Below, piece after piece: positions 1 through 10,963 of a DNA stretch of 64,000 bases. The position numbers and the translations under genes were made by a program. The notes beneath the pieces were generated by a model. It saw nothing but the letters and a program-made list of their open reading frames with translations. It searched no databases and was not told the origin of the DNA. Origin of the DNA: Patiria pectinifera (lineage: Eukaryota > Echinodermata > Asteroidea > Valvatida > Asterinidae); contig CM057135.1 in assembly GCA_029964075.1 (NCBI GenBank), forward strand, positions 44,678,457-44,742,456, read 5' to 3'. Positions within the stretch are counted from its first letter, which is position 1. Every line of letters starts with the position of its first letter.

Positions 1-344
1 ATTGCAATATACAAAACTGTTTCGATTATTTAAAAAGTTGGTATGTTTCTGTTTAATTTTTAAAAGGAGGGCATCAATTTAGCCAGCGTTTGAATCCAAG
101 AACTTCATAAGAAACCGCCCAAAGCCAATGATGAAACAACAAATTGGAAAATGTGTTTAAAATCCATCTCTCCGGTGGATAGTATTTTGTGCGTTCCATA
201 ATGATGATGTGGTATGGGAGTCTGTGACACGTGGACATTACAAGCGGCCGCTACGGTAACTGTATTCGCAAAGCGGCATGAACATAAATGTTGCACTGCA
301 CGTCATTGCAATTATTTTTCGCAAACTTTTGCTTATATTTTTTA

Positions 345-500
345 AACTCGAGCCTAATTATCCTTCGCTTGAGTCGATTCGTGTCTTCTGATGAGGACTC
401 GAGTCGAGTCGATTCATTTTCTCGCCGTGACGCGAGTCCAGTCATTTACTCTTAGGGACTTGAGTCGAGTCGAGTCACCAAACGTTGTGACTCTGCTTTC
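345..500. repeat. GAGTC-rich degenerate repeat
   Basis: Repeated GAGTC/GACTC words in both orientations. The same motif fills the subterminal part of the hAT-like MITE at 61187-61703, including the word GTCGAGTCACCAA. It is probably a decayed relative of that MITE; clear TIR ends were not found here. Confidence 0.45.
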
Positions 501-1740
501 ATATCTAGCCTAGCCACGACAGGACCAGGGTTGTCTGGGCATGTGATGCAGTTGATGCAGAGAGCCACTTACGAACAAAAAGAAACCCAGGCATATAAAC
601 AACCTGAAGTGGACTTACTAATTGCTAACTATAGACAGCATTCACACGTACTTTTAGTGGAGCGGCATAGCCCCAATAATACCAAGAATTGTGCAATCTG
701 TGATGCAATTATGAATTAAACTACGCATGTTGGTTTTTCATGCCTTGAATAACTTTTTGAAATATAAGAGGCATTCATATTTGACTTCTGGTGACCTTTG
801 AGAGTCCTAAGTACTACATCTAAATTTTATGCTATGAAAAGAAAATATTCATATATATGTAAGACAATTCATATTTAACCTCTGGTTACCTTTCGAGAGG
901 TCATGACCTATCTTTAGATATTTATAAGATTATCTCGGTAAATGCCACTTTTTTCATGATGTGAGGGCATCATATCTTGTCAATATCTATCATATTTATT
1001 CCATAGTCATGTATTGAATTTAGACCCCATGCACAAACAATTTTGAGGTGACCTCTGAACTCAGTTTTCTTTTCTTTTTTAATTAATGACAGACTCAACA
1101 TGCCCCAATTGGAATGCAATGGAATATATATACAAATGTCAAGCAGTATTCATTATTGTGTTCTTATTACACTCTGTTATATCTAGATGGACTTGAGTAA
1201 CCACATTTTTAACCTTTTTACAGAGTGTGATGCTTGTCCAATGCACCTCTTATATTCTTAAAGCAGGGAAATGGAGATCAGAAGTCATGACAAAATTGTC
1301 TTTGGGTCTGAATCATTACACACTATAGAATAATTATTAAAAAACACTTCTTTTTCACTATTTAGACTTAGGTAATGAAAAGTGGCATTTGGAAGATTAT
1401 ATAAATAGTGGCAATTAGGGTATACAAAGTTCATTGGGAAAAGATGTTGCATCTTGACATCAATTTTTTTCATAATATATCATTTTCCAATTTTGTTAAG
1501 AAAATACTCAAAAAACTTTCTTGACTCTCCATAGACTTTGTACACAACCGCTGAAGTGGCATGTGGATTCTACATTCTTCCCCTTCTTTGACCCTTCACA
1601 AAGGTCACCAGGGGTCAGATATGAAATGCCTCCATTTCTCAAAAATTCTCGTCAAGGCATGAATCGTGATATGCCAAGTTTAACCACAAAGTGCACAATT
1701 CTGTCACTGTGCCTCTCAACTATTGCCAATAATTAACAAT
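501..1740. other. AT-rich sequence without recognisable genes
   Basis: Only short chance ORFs are present. The word CCATAGACTTTGTACACA near 1530 recurs in the hairpin-ended element at 52.5 kb, so some of this stretch may be old transposon remnant. Confidence 0.4.
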
Positions 1741-1799
1741 CCAGTCCAGGAATGGTCAACACTTGTCACTGTGCAATAGAGACCCTTTAAAAACTGAAC

Positions 1800-2200
1800 T
1801 GCAAAATGGCGCTCATTCTGAAATATCCAAGATGGCTGCCATCCATCGGGGATACCTCATCAATAATGTATTTTTTAGATTCCTTGGTATCAAATTAATG
1901 GGGTTTGCCACCAAAATGGACTTCATACGAACGTTCAGGTGCAACATACATGTAAGTTATTATTAAAATGAAATCCAAGATGGCGGTTATTTTTAAGTAT
2001 CCAAGATGGCTGCCATCCATTGGGACTACCCCGTCAAATTTGATTTACTTGGATTCCTTGCTATCGAAAACAAAGGGTTTGCCACGAATGGACTTCATAT
2101 GACAATCAGGTCCGAAGTTATAAAAATTATGTCCGAAATGGCGGCCATTTTGAAATATCCAAGATGGCTGCCATCCATTGGGAGTACCCCGTCCTATCAT
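1800..2200. repeat. Diverged tandem units with AAGATGGC(T/G)GCC
   Basis: Two to three diverged units share ATCCAAGATGGCTGCCATCC followed by text like CCTTGGTATCAAA, GGGTTTGCCAC and ATGGACTTCATA. A further unit lies at 20826-21000, directly after the second copy of the 2.65 kb duplication. It is non-coding and of unknown class. Confidence 0.6.
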
Positions 2201-2480
2201 AAACTGTTTAGGAGCGTTTCTCAACCGTCAAGGTTGCTCGAGATGTTGCGTAAACACCTTTGCACTCTGATCTAACTATTTGCACACACCTCTCTCTGTA
2301 TTTGCACACTTCTCTCTCCATGTTTTCCTTTAGGTAATTGCACACGTTTCTAGTCTCTTGCACGAGGCACTCTTAGTAAATCATGTGACTAGTCATGTGA
2401 CCCTTAGACATGGAAGATTACTATTGGTTGATTCCTAAATCAGTGCTCATGCATTATTTAATCCCGAGACTTGTACTGCC

Positions 2481-2488
2481 TATAAATA
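2481..2488 (+). promoter_or_regulatory. Candidate TATA box of repeat unit, copy 1
   Basis: TATAAATA lies about 30 bp upstream of CACTTTCGGCAGTG, a plausible start region. It is followed by five or six TTGTGCG-containing repeats and, 840 bp on, AATAAA at 3322-3327. The layout suits a Pol II retroelement promoter. Activity is inferred only. Confidence 0.4.
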
Positions 2489-3706
2489 CCGGAGGTTTTC
2501 CTCACTTTCGGCAGTGCGGCGGACCACGAAACCAATGTTGTGCGAACGAACCCTAAACCCAAAGTTGTGCGGCAAACTTATATGTTGTGCGGTAAATCGT
2601 ATGATGTGCGGCGAACTCGACTCTGACAGACCGATTGTTGTGCGACTCTTGTCACTACGAAGCATCGGCCTCCCTCGGTGGTTGAGGCGCGGTGAAGTAA
2701 TAGTGCAATCACTAGTACTAGTGTTATTATGAAGCATCCTTCTCCTAGATCCCTCGAGGAGTGTGTAGAAGCTGGTGAAATAGTAATACACTAGTCCCAG
2801 TGGTGCTGTGCAGTTTCGAATGGCCATTGGACTGCTAGTCTTAGCTTGAACATGTTGTGCGGTTGTCTGGTGTTCTAGCCCAGCCAGAGCTAGTTCATCC
2901 CCGTCACCACAGCGGACCGCTCCCGCTGTGGCCAGCTGGCTCCCCGTAGCCATTCCCCCCCGTAGTTCAGCTATGCTAGCCCGGTCTTGTCATAAACACT
3001 ATCCTTGGTGCATAGTGCCTCGATTGACCTTGGATACCCGATACGCCACATGCACACTTTGGTTCGAACTGTAGTGCGGCCTGGTACACTTGCTGGCTCC
3101 GTCCAGTTACCGTTGCCTCCCCGGTCATCGGTCTGACCGTCGATAACCCTTACCGTGCCGGTGCCCACTCAGTTCGTATTGGTTGACATGGTTTTGCCAT
3201 AGTACATGTATAGACTTTGTAGACGCCAACCTGTTATCTCTATAACGCTACCAAAGACTACCAAGAGGAGAAACCCTATAGGTTGATGAAATCTAACAAA
3301 GTTATGTAAAGTGAAGAGATGAATAAATCAGTGTATTGACATAGTGTGACTGTCACCCCCAAAGCTCTGTTTCCCTCCAACTTATTGAATTATTGTTGAC
3401 TCTAATAAATGTTTCATGAACTGCTATTAGGGAACGCAACAATATGTTGAGGCCCAATAAGCCGCAGTCACAAGCTCCCAACCGCCCAGTACATACATAT
3501 TGTACAGCATGTGTCAGACCTGGCAGGGCTACAAGCAGCGTATACTTGACCACAAGCATAGCCAAAGAGTTATTCTGTTGAGATCCTGAATCCACCAAAG
3601 TCCCCCAACAGCTCAATATGTATCCTGAATCCATCAAAATCTTGCAGTTCCCCTAGGGTTACAATCCTGAATCCATCAAAATCCCCCAGTTTGTGCAATA
3701 TGGAGG

Positions 3707-3953
3707 TGTAACATGTAAGTACCCGTACACATGTGAGACCCTTGACATATGCAATGTATACTTGTAGGTCAGGCCAGAAGTATGGTCAGACCACATCAGA
3801 CCACCTCCCACTGTCCAATGAGAACCCATTGTAATACGACTCCTTAGGACAACACCCAACATACTGTGCCTGTACATGTATGTATTCTTCACTTGGTTGT
3901 GAGCACTCAATAAAACAACACTGAGATCTTAATGCAGTGTCTTAGATCTTACA
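3707..3953 (+). mobile_element. Solo LTR, 247 bp, with 5-bp target duplication
   Basis: It starts TGTAACATG and ends ATCTTACA, with perfect GGAGG duplications at 3702-3706 and 3954-3958. AATAAA lies at about 3910, some 45 bp before the end, as expected for an LTR. No internal retroelement sequence remains, so it arose by LTR-LTR recombination. The same solo LTR in the second unit copy shows it predates the duplication. Confidence 0.85.
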
Positions 3954-4036
3954 GGAGGTATCCTGAATCCACTGAAATCCCCTGAAACAGGGGGGGGGGG
4001 GTTGGATTTTGATGGATTCAAGTATTTCAGTATAGG

Positions 4037-4123
4037 GTTAAACTGTCCTTCCCTAACAATCCAGTAAGGTATTTCGTGTTATTTCGTTTTTTAATGTTTG
4101 CAAATGTTGTATTTTCCCTTTAA
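4037..4123. mobile_element. Terminal fragment of TTAA-flanked MITE
   Basis: Matches the right end of the MITEs at 26170-26694 and 34440-34962 (AAGGTATTTC then GCAAATGTTGTATTTTCCCT), ending at TTAA 4120-4123. Confidence 0.7.
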
Positions 4124-4489
4124 CAGTGCATTGCTTGATTGATACTGCTGACTGCTGAGTGCTGAGATATGTTGTGTGTGGATATGAATGAAAAATGTGA
4201 TTTATGGTATGTGTACGTGTACATACATGGTATACAAATTGTGCACAGTTCTCCATGGGCATGTTGATTTCAGAAAATTGCTTCTAATTTCAAAACGGGC
4301 ACTGATCCTTGCGTAACTTTTTGATTTGATGCTAATTAGTCAAAAGTTTGTTGACCCGTATCTGAAAAACTAGCGAGCCAATTTGCCAACGAAAATTCAG
4401 TTTTTGGGGTTTCTCATATAGGCCAATCATCACACCAAATTTTGTTTGGGTCCAAAATCGTGTTGCAATTGATTACACAATGTGATGGG

Positions 4490-4672
4490 GTGGGTACAAG
4501 CCTGCTAGGCTGATTCTCCGACCATATAATTCCACAAAGTCTATAAATTGATCCGTTTCATCTTAAACGGGGTCAGGGAACCAGACTATGAGAACAGTTT
4601 TGAAGCATCTACAAGCTCAACGTGCAACAAGTAAGTTTAACAATATTTGCTATAACATACTAATCTTCCAAA
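4490..4672 (-). mobile_element. Second fragment of TTAA-flanked MITE
   Basis: The reverse complement matches the left half of the 26170 and 34440 MITEs: the gggtacaagcctgctaggctg stretch, GATCCGTTTCATCTTAAA and GGGAACCAGACTA. The terminal TIR is not reached. Confidence 0.6.
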
Positions 4673-4677
4673 GGACA

Positions 4678-5058
4678 AAATGTTGCAACCTGGCGCTACT
4701 TTCAAAACAGAAAACAAGTTTTTTGTTTTTGCTTATCTTGTACCTCAGAGAGTATACTTTCATGTGAGAACTGTACGGAATATGATGAGAAAGTCTTTCA
4801 GAGGGATTTGTAGGTGAATGTGTGGCCAACTTAGTGCATTTGTATGTCACACATCGGTTCAGGGCTTCAACATGCAGTGACAAGTAAAAATCCAATAAGT
4901 TGGCCACACATTCGCAAATCTGTCTTAAAGTCTTTGCCAACATATTCCTTGCAGTTCTCAAATGAAAGTATACTCTCTGAGGTACAAGGTAAGCCAAAAA
5001 TATATATTCTTTTTTCAGTTTCGAAAGTGGCGTCGCGTCAGGATGCAACTTTCTTTCC
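4678..5058. repeat. Imperfect 160-bp-arm palindrome
   Basis: The left arm (4678-4835) pairs with the right arm (4894-5058) as a diverged inverted repeat. Shared blocks include AAGTTGGCCACACATTC, GAAAGTATACTCTCTGAGGT and GCAACTTTC, around a spacer of about 58 bp. The duplicated copy at 20.6-20.8 kb stops in the loop and has only one arm. Confidence 0.8.
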
Positions 5059-5211
5059 AAAACAAATTAGGGTCAGTATTAGCTCTACTGAGTGGAGCGC
5101 TTGAACTTCAGTACCTCCGTACAAGCGCTCCAGTGAATCTGCATACTTTGACTAAACATTTAAATCACTGACACACGGTATGCATTTTTGTGCATACCCT
5201 TGGGGAGAAAA

Positions 5212-7360
5212 GGCTGTTACAACTGATAATGTAGTAACCAACCGATAACGTATCACCAACCGATAACGTATCACAAATTGACCGATATTGTATCACTAAC
5301 CGATAATGTACCAAAAATTGACTGATAGTGTAGTAGAATTTGTATCCGATAATGTATCACGTGTCGACGGATAATGTAACTACAAAATAACTGTATCCGA
5401 TAATGTATCACCACGGAACGGATACTGTATCAACCGATAATGTATCAAAAATCAACCGATAATGCATCAGTATGGGGAAAAGGTAGAAATATTGCAAATT
5501 AATTAAAGTCTAATAAGTGCCTTTACTATGATAAGTCCCCACTCGAGAAAGTTTATTATTAAGAATATATTTTTTTTTTAATTTGGGAGGTAGGGAGTTG
5601 CTCTGGTTTGGAGACGCTCTACTTCCAAGTGGGCCTAGGCTAGTGGCGTATCCAGCTTTTGATGTCAAAGGGGGGGGGGGGGGTAACCGCACTCGCACAT
5701 CCGCGCCGAAATGTGGACAAGTTCTTTTCTCCGGACACTTGGCCTCCATATGGGCTCCGTGCTGCGACACAAGAGGGCGCGATTTACCACTTTTGAGAGC
5801 CCCATGGACTTACGGGACCATTGATTTTCGTATGGAGATCCAGAATGTGCCAGAATGTGGCTATTAGCAGCAGTGCCTTCGCATGAGCGCCTGGCAACGT
5901 CGGCGCGTGCATACGTTCAATTTAACTTGCGATGGTCTCCCAGACTATTCCCGCCCCCAATAACTTTGCATCATTCAAAATACGCGCTGTGCATGAACCG
6001 GGAACACATACTAGTGGCGAGGCATGTGTATAGCAAAACTACCATCTTAAATGATCATGTAACTTGAGCTGTCACAAAAGATACAATGTAACAAGTTTAC
6101 CGGATTTAGGCGGCAATCGTCGAAGATAGTCTAGATGCGATCAAGCTTCATCGGTCCCTTGTCGACCCCAGTCGATTTTTTTTTTTTTTACAGATTTGAA
6201 AAGGGCACAATCACAGCATTACTGCTCATTTAGTGGGGGGATGGGGGGTGAGGGGGGAGGGAGATGAGGGGGGAGGGGGTCGTGCCATATTTTCAACGGT
6301 GAGCGCTGGTAAAATTCTACAATCATGTACACAATATTACTGTACCGTACAAAATAATGCCCCGGCTTTTTTTAGGGGGGGGGGCAGCTGTGTCCCAAAA
6401 CAAATTGCATACAAATTCCTTAAAAAAAATAATGCACCCCCCCCCTCTGCTGTGACACCCCCCCCCCAAAAAAATACTGGTATAATGTCCGCCTGTTCAA
6501 AATACGGAAGAAGGCAGCTTAGATAGGGTGTATTTTTACACCATTCTGTAATCCAGTGTTAATAACTGTAAAATTTGAACAGCGGCCCCTATTATATGAT
6601 ATGATACCCCCTTCCCCAAGTTTTTGATTTTACGGAGGCCAAGTGTCTGGAAAAACAATCCTGTGTACATTTTCAGATTGTTTTGCTGAGGAACCCCCCC
6701 CCCCCGCGAAAAATCCTGGATCCGCCCCTGCAACAGTAGCGTAAATCTGTGCTTGGGACTTGGGGATGGGGGATAGCTAAAAAAAAAAAAAAGAAGTCCT
6801 GGCCGTGAAATACAAACGGGGGCTTGCTGAAGACCACATGACACTGGGGGCGCTGTTCATGATACAGACGTCCCAGCGCATTTCAAGCTATTTGTATTTT
6901 TTCTCCCTTTCTCAGTACTATTTAATACATTTCGGCGGTTGGAAAGTTTGAAAAATGGCTCAAAATCTGCCCTTTTTCTCTAAATACAAAATAATGGGGG
7001 TGGTGGTAATCAACTAGCCCAGACCCCCCTCCCTGGTCAAAACGTGGGGCGGGATAATCAGACATAAAACAAACATTTGTGTACACCTTTTCCCCATACT
7101 GATACATTATCGGTTGATTTTTGATACATTATCGGTTGATACAGTATCCGTTCCGTGGTGATACATTATCGGATACAGTTATTTTGTAGTTACATTATCC
7201 GTCGACACGTGATACATTATCGGATACAAATTTTACTACACTATCAGTCAATTTTTGGTACATTATCGGTTAGTGATACAGTATCGGTCAATTTGTGATA
7301 CATTATCGGTTGATGATGCGTTATCGGTTGGTTACTACATTATCAGTTGTAACAAAGGCC
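5212..7360. mobile_element. 2.15 kb element with 270-bp TIRs built of GATACATTATCGGTT repeats
   Basis: 5212-5484 and 7085-7360 are inverted copies of each other with few mismatches. Each arm is itself a run of about a dozen 14-20 bp variants of GATACATTATCGGTT. The interior has no convincing transposase; it holds G/C homopolymers and pieces resembling hAT ends (TCCTGGATCCGCCCCTG at 6713-6729, GTGGCGTATCCAG at 5643). Target duplications are unclear. It is a non-autonomous foldback-type element of unknown superfamily. Confidence 0.8.
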
Positions 7361-7376
7361 CCAAAAAAATGGTACA

Positions 7377-7939
7377 GAGAATGCAAATGAGAAAACCAGT
7401 TACCCCGGACAGATCCACACATTCATGACGTGCCATCAAACCCCTTAAATTGTTCCCAACAAACGTTAATTTTGAAAAAAAAATATAATATTCTAATAAA
7501 CTTACCACTCACAATTAAATGTGTCTACCAGGTTGTGCCATCCATTTCTTGGCTAGATCATCGAGCGCGTGTGTGACGTCATTATCGAAGAAAAACAAGT
7601 TGTGCTGAATCAACGACTGTTGCGTGTAGTGTATGTGCCTCGCGCCGTATGACAGTATGTGCTTTTGGCGCGGAGCACATATCACTACACACAACAGTCA
7701 TTGATTCAGCGCAACTTGTTTTTGTTCGTTAGTGACGTCACACACGCGCTCGAAGATCTAGCCAAGAAATGGATGGCACAACCTGGTAGACACATTTAAT
7801 TGTGAGCGGTAAGTAAGTTTATCAAATTATATTGTGTTTTTTTTCCGAAATTACCGCTTGTTGGGAACTAAGGGATTTTATGGCACGTCATGAATGTGTA
7901 GATCTGTTCGGGGTAACAGTTTTTCTCATTTGTATTCTC
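7377..7939. repeat. Foldback element, 270-bp arms and 22-bp loop
   Basis: 7377-7646 pairs with 7668-7939 over almost its whole length: GAGAATGCAAATGAG at one end, TGGCACAACCTGGTAGACAC in the middle and a CGCGCC-rich centre. Transcribed, this would make a long hairpin RNA. No protein is encoded. Confidence 0.85.
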
Positions 7940-8005
7940 TTGTATTCATTTTATTCATTTTATTCATTTGTATTTTATTCATTTTATTCATTTGTATTCT
8001 CTTGT
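7940..8005. repeat. Simple repeat (TTTTATTCA)n
   Basis: Short tandem array of TTTTATTCAT-like units; the overlapping ORFs in both directions are low-complexity shadows. Confidence 0.85.
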
Positions 8006-8290
8006 ATACCAAGTATGCAAATTTAGTGGAGCACTTGTACGGAGGGTACCGAAGTTTCAGTGCTCCACTCAGTAGAGCTAGGTCAGTATAATTAGGAGAG
8101 AACATTTCCTGAGGTTGCATAGCTTGAGGAAGCGACACAATTTTTTAAAAATAACAAAAAGAACGTAGGTGTAAAACTGTCGGCGCTAAAACTATGTTGT
8201 GGGAACTGGATTGTAAGAGGCCCTAAAAAAAAAAACAGGATTCTCTGTATTTGTATCACAGTCTGGCCGTACAGTACTATCGCAAGCTCT

Positions 8291-8790
8291 NNNNNNNNNN
8301 NNNNNNNNNNNNNNNNNNNNNNNNNNNNNNNNNNNNNNNNNNNNNNNNNNNNNNNNNNNNNNNNNNNNNNNNNNNNNNNNNNNNNNNNNNNNNNNNNNNN
8401 NNNNNNNNNNNNNNNNNNNNNNNNNNNNNNNNNNNNNNNNNNNNNNNNNNNNNNNNNNNNNNNNNNNNNNNNNNNNNNNNNNNNNNNNNNNNNNNNNNNN
8501 NNNNNNNNNNNNNNNNNNNNNNNNNNNNNNNNNNNNNNNNNNNNNNNNNNNNNNNNNNNNNNNNNNNNNNNNNNNNNNNNNNNNNNNNNNNNNNNNNNNN
8601 NNNNNNNNNNNNNNNNNNNNNNNNNNNNNNNNNNNNNNNNNNNNNNNNNNNNNNNNNNNNNNNNNNNNNNNNNNNNNNNNNNNNNNNNNNNNNNNNNNNN
8701 NNNNNNNNNNNNNNNNNNNNNNNNNNNNNNNNNNNNNNNNNNNNNNNNNNNNNNNNNNNNNNNNNNNNNNNNNNNNNNNNNNNNNNNNNN
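8291..8790. other. Assembly gap of 500 N
   Basis: Exactly 500 N, a conventional scaffold spacer of unknown true size. It hides whatever flanked the LTR at 8813-9057. Confidence 0.99.
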
Positions 8791-8812
8791 TGCAAGTGAT
8801 ACTAATGACTTT

Positions 8813-9057
8813 TGTAACCTTCCTGATTCCAAGTTACAACAATCAAGGGTTAAAATCATCGATATATCGGGCGACTTTGGATTAACAAGGAAATGATCAT
8901 CTGGTTTATTCGGTTCTGATCTACGACTGATTGGAAATCACATAAACATTATAACATTAGCCATCTTGGATTATATCCCAGCCCCATTCAAGCCCTACGT
9001 CATCAATATAAAGGAAATATAACATACAGTTGGTGATAAGTGTGTAATCCCGTTACA
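8813..9057 (-). mobile_element. 3' LTR of gypsy-like element A
   Basis: On the minus strand the segment begins TGTAACGGGATTACACAC and ends AAGGTTACA, giving TGTAAC/GTTACA inverted ends. AATAAA lies near 8914. A purine-rich tract sits immediately upstream and the pol remnant follows at 9.5-12.1 kb in the same orientation. The target duplication could not be confirmed and the 5' LTR was not found. Confidence 0.75.
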
Positions 9058-9070
9058 CTCCCCCCGGCTA
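9058..9070 (-). other. Polypurine tract of gypsy-like element A
   Basis: Minus strand TAGCCGGGGGGAG abuts the TGTAACG start of the LTR. This is the position where plus-strand DNA synthesis is primed in LTR retrotransposons. Confidence 0.7.
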
Positions 9071-9536
9071 AATGAGACTGTGGGTAAAAAGAAAATATAT
9101 TATGAGATCTTGATAGTTGTTTTCCACCTATCAAAAGAAAGATAAACATGTAGTTAATGACAGGCTCAAATAATGGTTCATGGCTAAAGATGACACAATA
9201 AAACAAGTTTCGCTTGGGTTCTTCTAAGCAAGGTTTCTGCATCTAGAAATAAAGTGTACAAAATTATTGCAATGATCAAAGTTATACAGATTATTAAATG
9301 GATTCTGTTCTGCAGTCCTAGGAATTTCACTTAATTTTTTTTTTTTTTGGGTTTTGTTTCTCTGTTTTGCTGTGTCTCCAAAACATGTTTTCATGCATTT
9401 TGCAAACAACTTGAGCACTTTTTTTTGCTCTCAAACATGTAACAAAAAAGTTGAACAACAAAGTTTAACAAGGAAAACATGACAATGTCTCAGCCAAACA
9501 GTTCACGACGATCTTGGAATATTTCAGTCCGTGAAA

Positions 9537-10630
9537 TCAACACAGCTTGAGCTGATCTACGTGGGCCATAAGTTCCTTCGAAGGATTTGCTATGTCAGTC
9601 AATTTGACGTTTACTGGGGTAAGACACTCCTTCACTATGAATGGCCCACGCCACAAAGGTGCCAGTTTTGCATTGAAGTTGGCCTGAGCACTCGATTTTG
9701 GGTGGGTGCGAACCATCACATGTTTGCCCTCAGTGATGTCTGGAGGTAAATCGACACTTGTCGTAGTGTTTTTACTTTTGGCCTGGGCACGCTGTCTGCA
9801 TGCTGACATGTGTCTTGAGCGCTGCTTCATCTGTGGCGGTGTCAGCCTGGATGGGTGTGTTCCACTTGTTGCTGAGTGGAGTGGTCATCTTCCTGCCTAG
9901 CATTAGCATGGACGGTTCGACTCCGATCGTCTCGTGGTGAGCCGAATTAGCGAACTCTGCCAGATGGACATCCCATGAGCGATGGTCATCGCCCACGAAT
10001 GCGCGGATCATGCCTTTGAGGTTGCGGTTTACACGCTCTACCCAGTTGCTTTGGGGATGATAGGGTGAAATGAAAATCTGCTGGACTCCCCACTCAGTGC
10101 AGACAGCTTCCATCGCCCGACAGGTGAACTGTGCACCGTTATCCGACAACAACTTCTTCGATTGCACCGCATCGACAAAACAGCTGTCGCACAAGTACAC
10201 TGGCCACCTCTTTTCCTGTAGCTCTGCGAATGGGGATCGCCTCAACCCACTTTGTGTAGTGGTCAACTGCAACGAGGACATATTCATGTCCGGCATAACT
10301 TCGGGGCAGAGGCCCCATCAAGTCAACAGCAAGACCTTCCCAAGGACTCTCCGAGCTGGTAGACAACATGAAACCAGCAGGCTTTCGAAAAACTGGCTTC
10401 GTTTCCGGACAAGACTGGCATGCTCGAACAAAGCTTCGGACATCCTTGGCAACTCCATTCCACCACAACTGCAAACTGTTGATGCGTTGCAATGTCTTAC
10501 TGCGTCCCAGGTGACCAGCAATTGGTTTGCAGTGGCATGCCTGCAGTACAGCTCGTTGCAGGGATTTGGGGACTACCACTTTCCATTTCTCCTGATGATA
10601 GTGATGGAGAACTCCATTCTGATGGCCGTA
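9537..10630 (-). pseudogene. Gypsy-like element A: integrase (broken)
   Basis: This is the integrase end of a Ty3/gypsy-type pol. Read along the minus strand there is a zinc-binding HHCC region (GHLGRSKTLQRI, then CQSCPETK), a core with DLMGPLP and AVDHYTKWVEA, SDNGAQF with the second catalytic Asp, SPYHPQSN, WVERVNRNLK with the Glu, and a C-terminal LAPLWRGPFIV module. The pieces lie in at least three frames (10579-10139, 10296-9772, 9830-9537), so it is frameshifted. It is followed by about 470 bp of non-coding DNA, the polypurine tract and the LTR. I saw no env-like gene. Confidence 0.88.
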
Positions 10631-10963
10631 AACGGGGGAATCAGATGGTGACTGGTCAAGGTGGGATCCTTTTCCTGTTCCGTCCGTAGTTGTGCCTCGT
10701 CATGCACAGGGTCACACAGGTCAGCTTCTGCAAGCGACGTCTGCGATGCAGTCTGCCACTCCATTTCTGTTTCTTGCACTGAGGACACGCTTAAGTGGGC
10801 ATCTTGTCTGCTTCCTTCTTTCAGACATGGACGCACAGCATGTGGAACCATTTATCACATCCGTCGCATTGAATCCAGTTGATTGGCTCTGTCTGTGGGT
10901 ACTCACACCGTGGAGCAGCACATGCCTCAGCTTGGCGCTCACTGTCATTGTAGGAGGGGTCAA

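Larger units (their letters stand above)
2226..4877 (+). repeat. 2.65 kb duplicated unit, copy 1
   Basis: This block reappears in direct orientation at 18131-20826, nearly identical with a few small indels, about 13 kb away. Inside, in order, are a TATA-box region with repeated TTGTGCG words (2481-2860), an AATAAA at 3322, CTGAATCCATCAAAATCC repeats, a solo LTR (3707-3953) and two pieces of a TTAA-flanked MITE. The block ends near the tip of a palindrome (4678-5058), and only this copy carries the second palindrome arm. The first 1.1 kb resembles an LTR (TATA then AATAAA), but I could not find ends or a target duplication. It may be a segmental duplication or a large non-autonomous element. 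Confidence 0.85.
5065..8095. repeat. Outer 85-bp inverted repeats bracketing 2.9 kb
   Basis: 5065-5150 is the reverse complement of 8010-8095 (shared words AGCTCTACTGAGTGGAGC and TACGGAGG). Each arm also folds internally, TGGAGCGCTTG pairing with CAAGCGCTCCA in the left arm. They enclose the long-TIR element 5212-7360 and the foldback 7377-7939. Either one composite foldback transposon or nested insertions would explain this. Confidence 0.75.

Noticed and set aside
2480..2953. 157-aa minus-strand ORF, repeated at 18384-18857
   Set aside because: It lies antisense to the TATA-containing leader of the duplicated unit and has no recognisable domain. Its presence in both copies follows from duplication, not from coding constraint.
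2229..3355. Calling the first 1.1 kb of the duplicated unit an LTR
   Set aside because: TATA and AATAAA fit, but no TG...CA boundaries with a target duplication could be set.
7876..8091. Phe/Ile/Leu-rich ORFs as membrane peptides
   Set aside because: They come from the TTTTATTCA simple repeat in all frames.
8092..8859. Long ORFs across the N block
   Set aside because: They are artefacts of translating 500 N.
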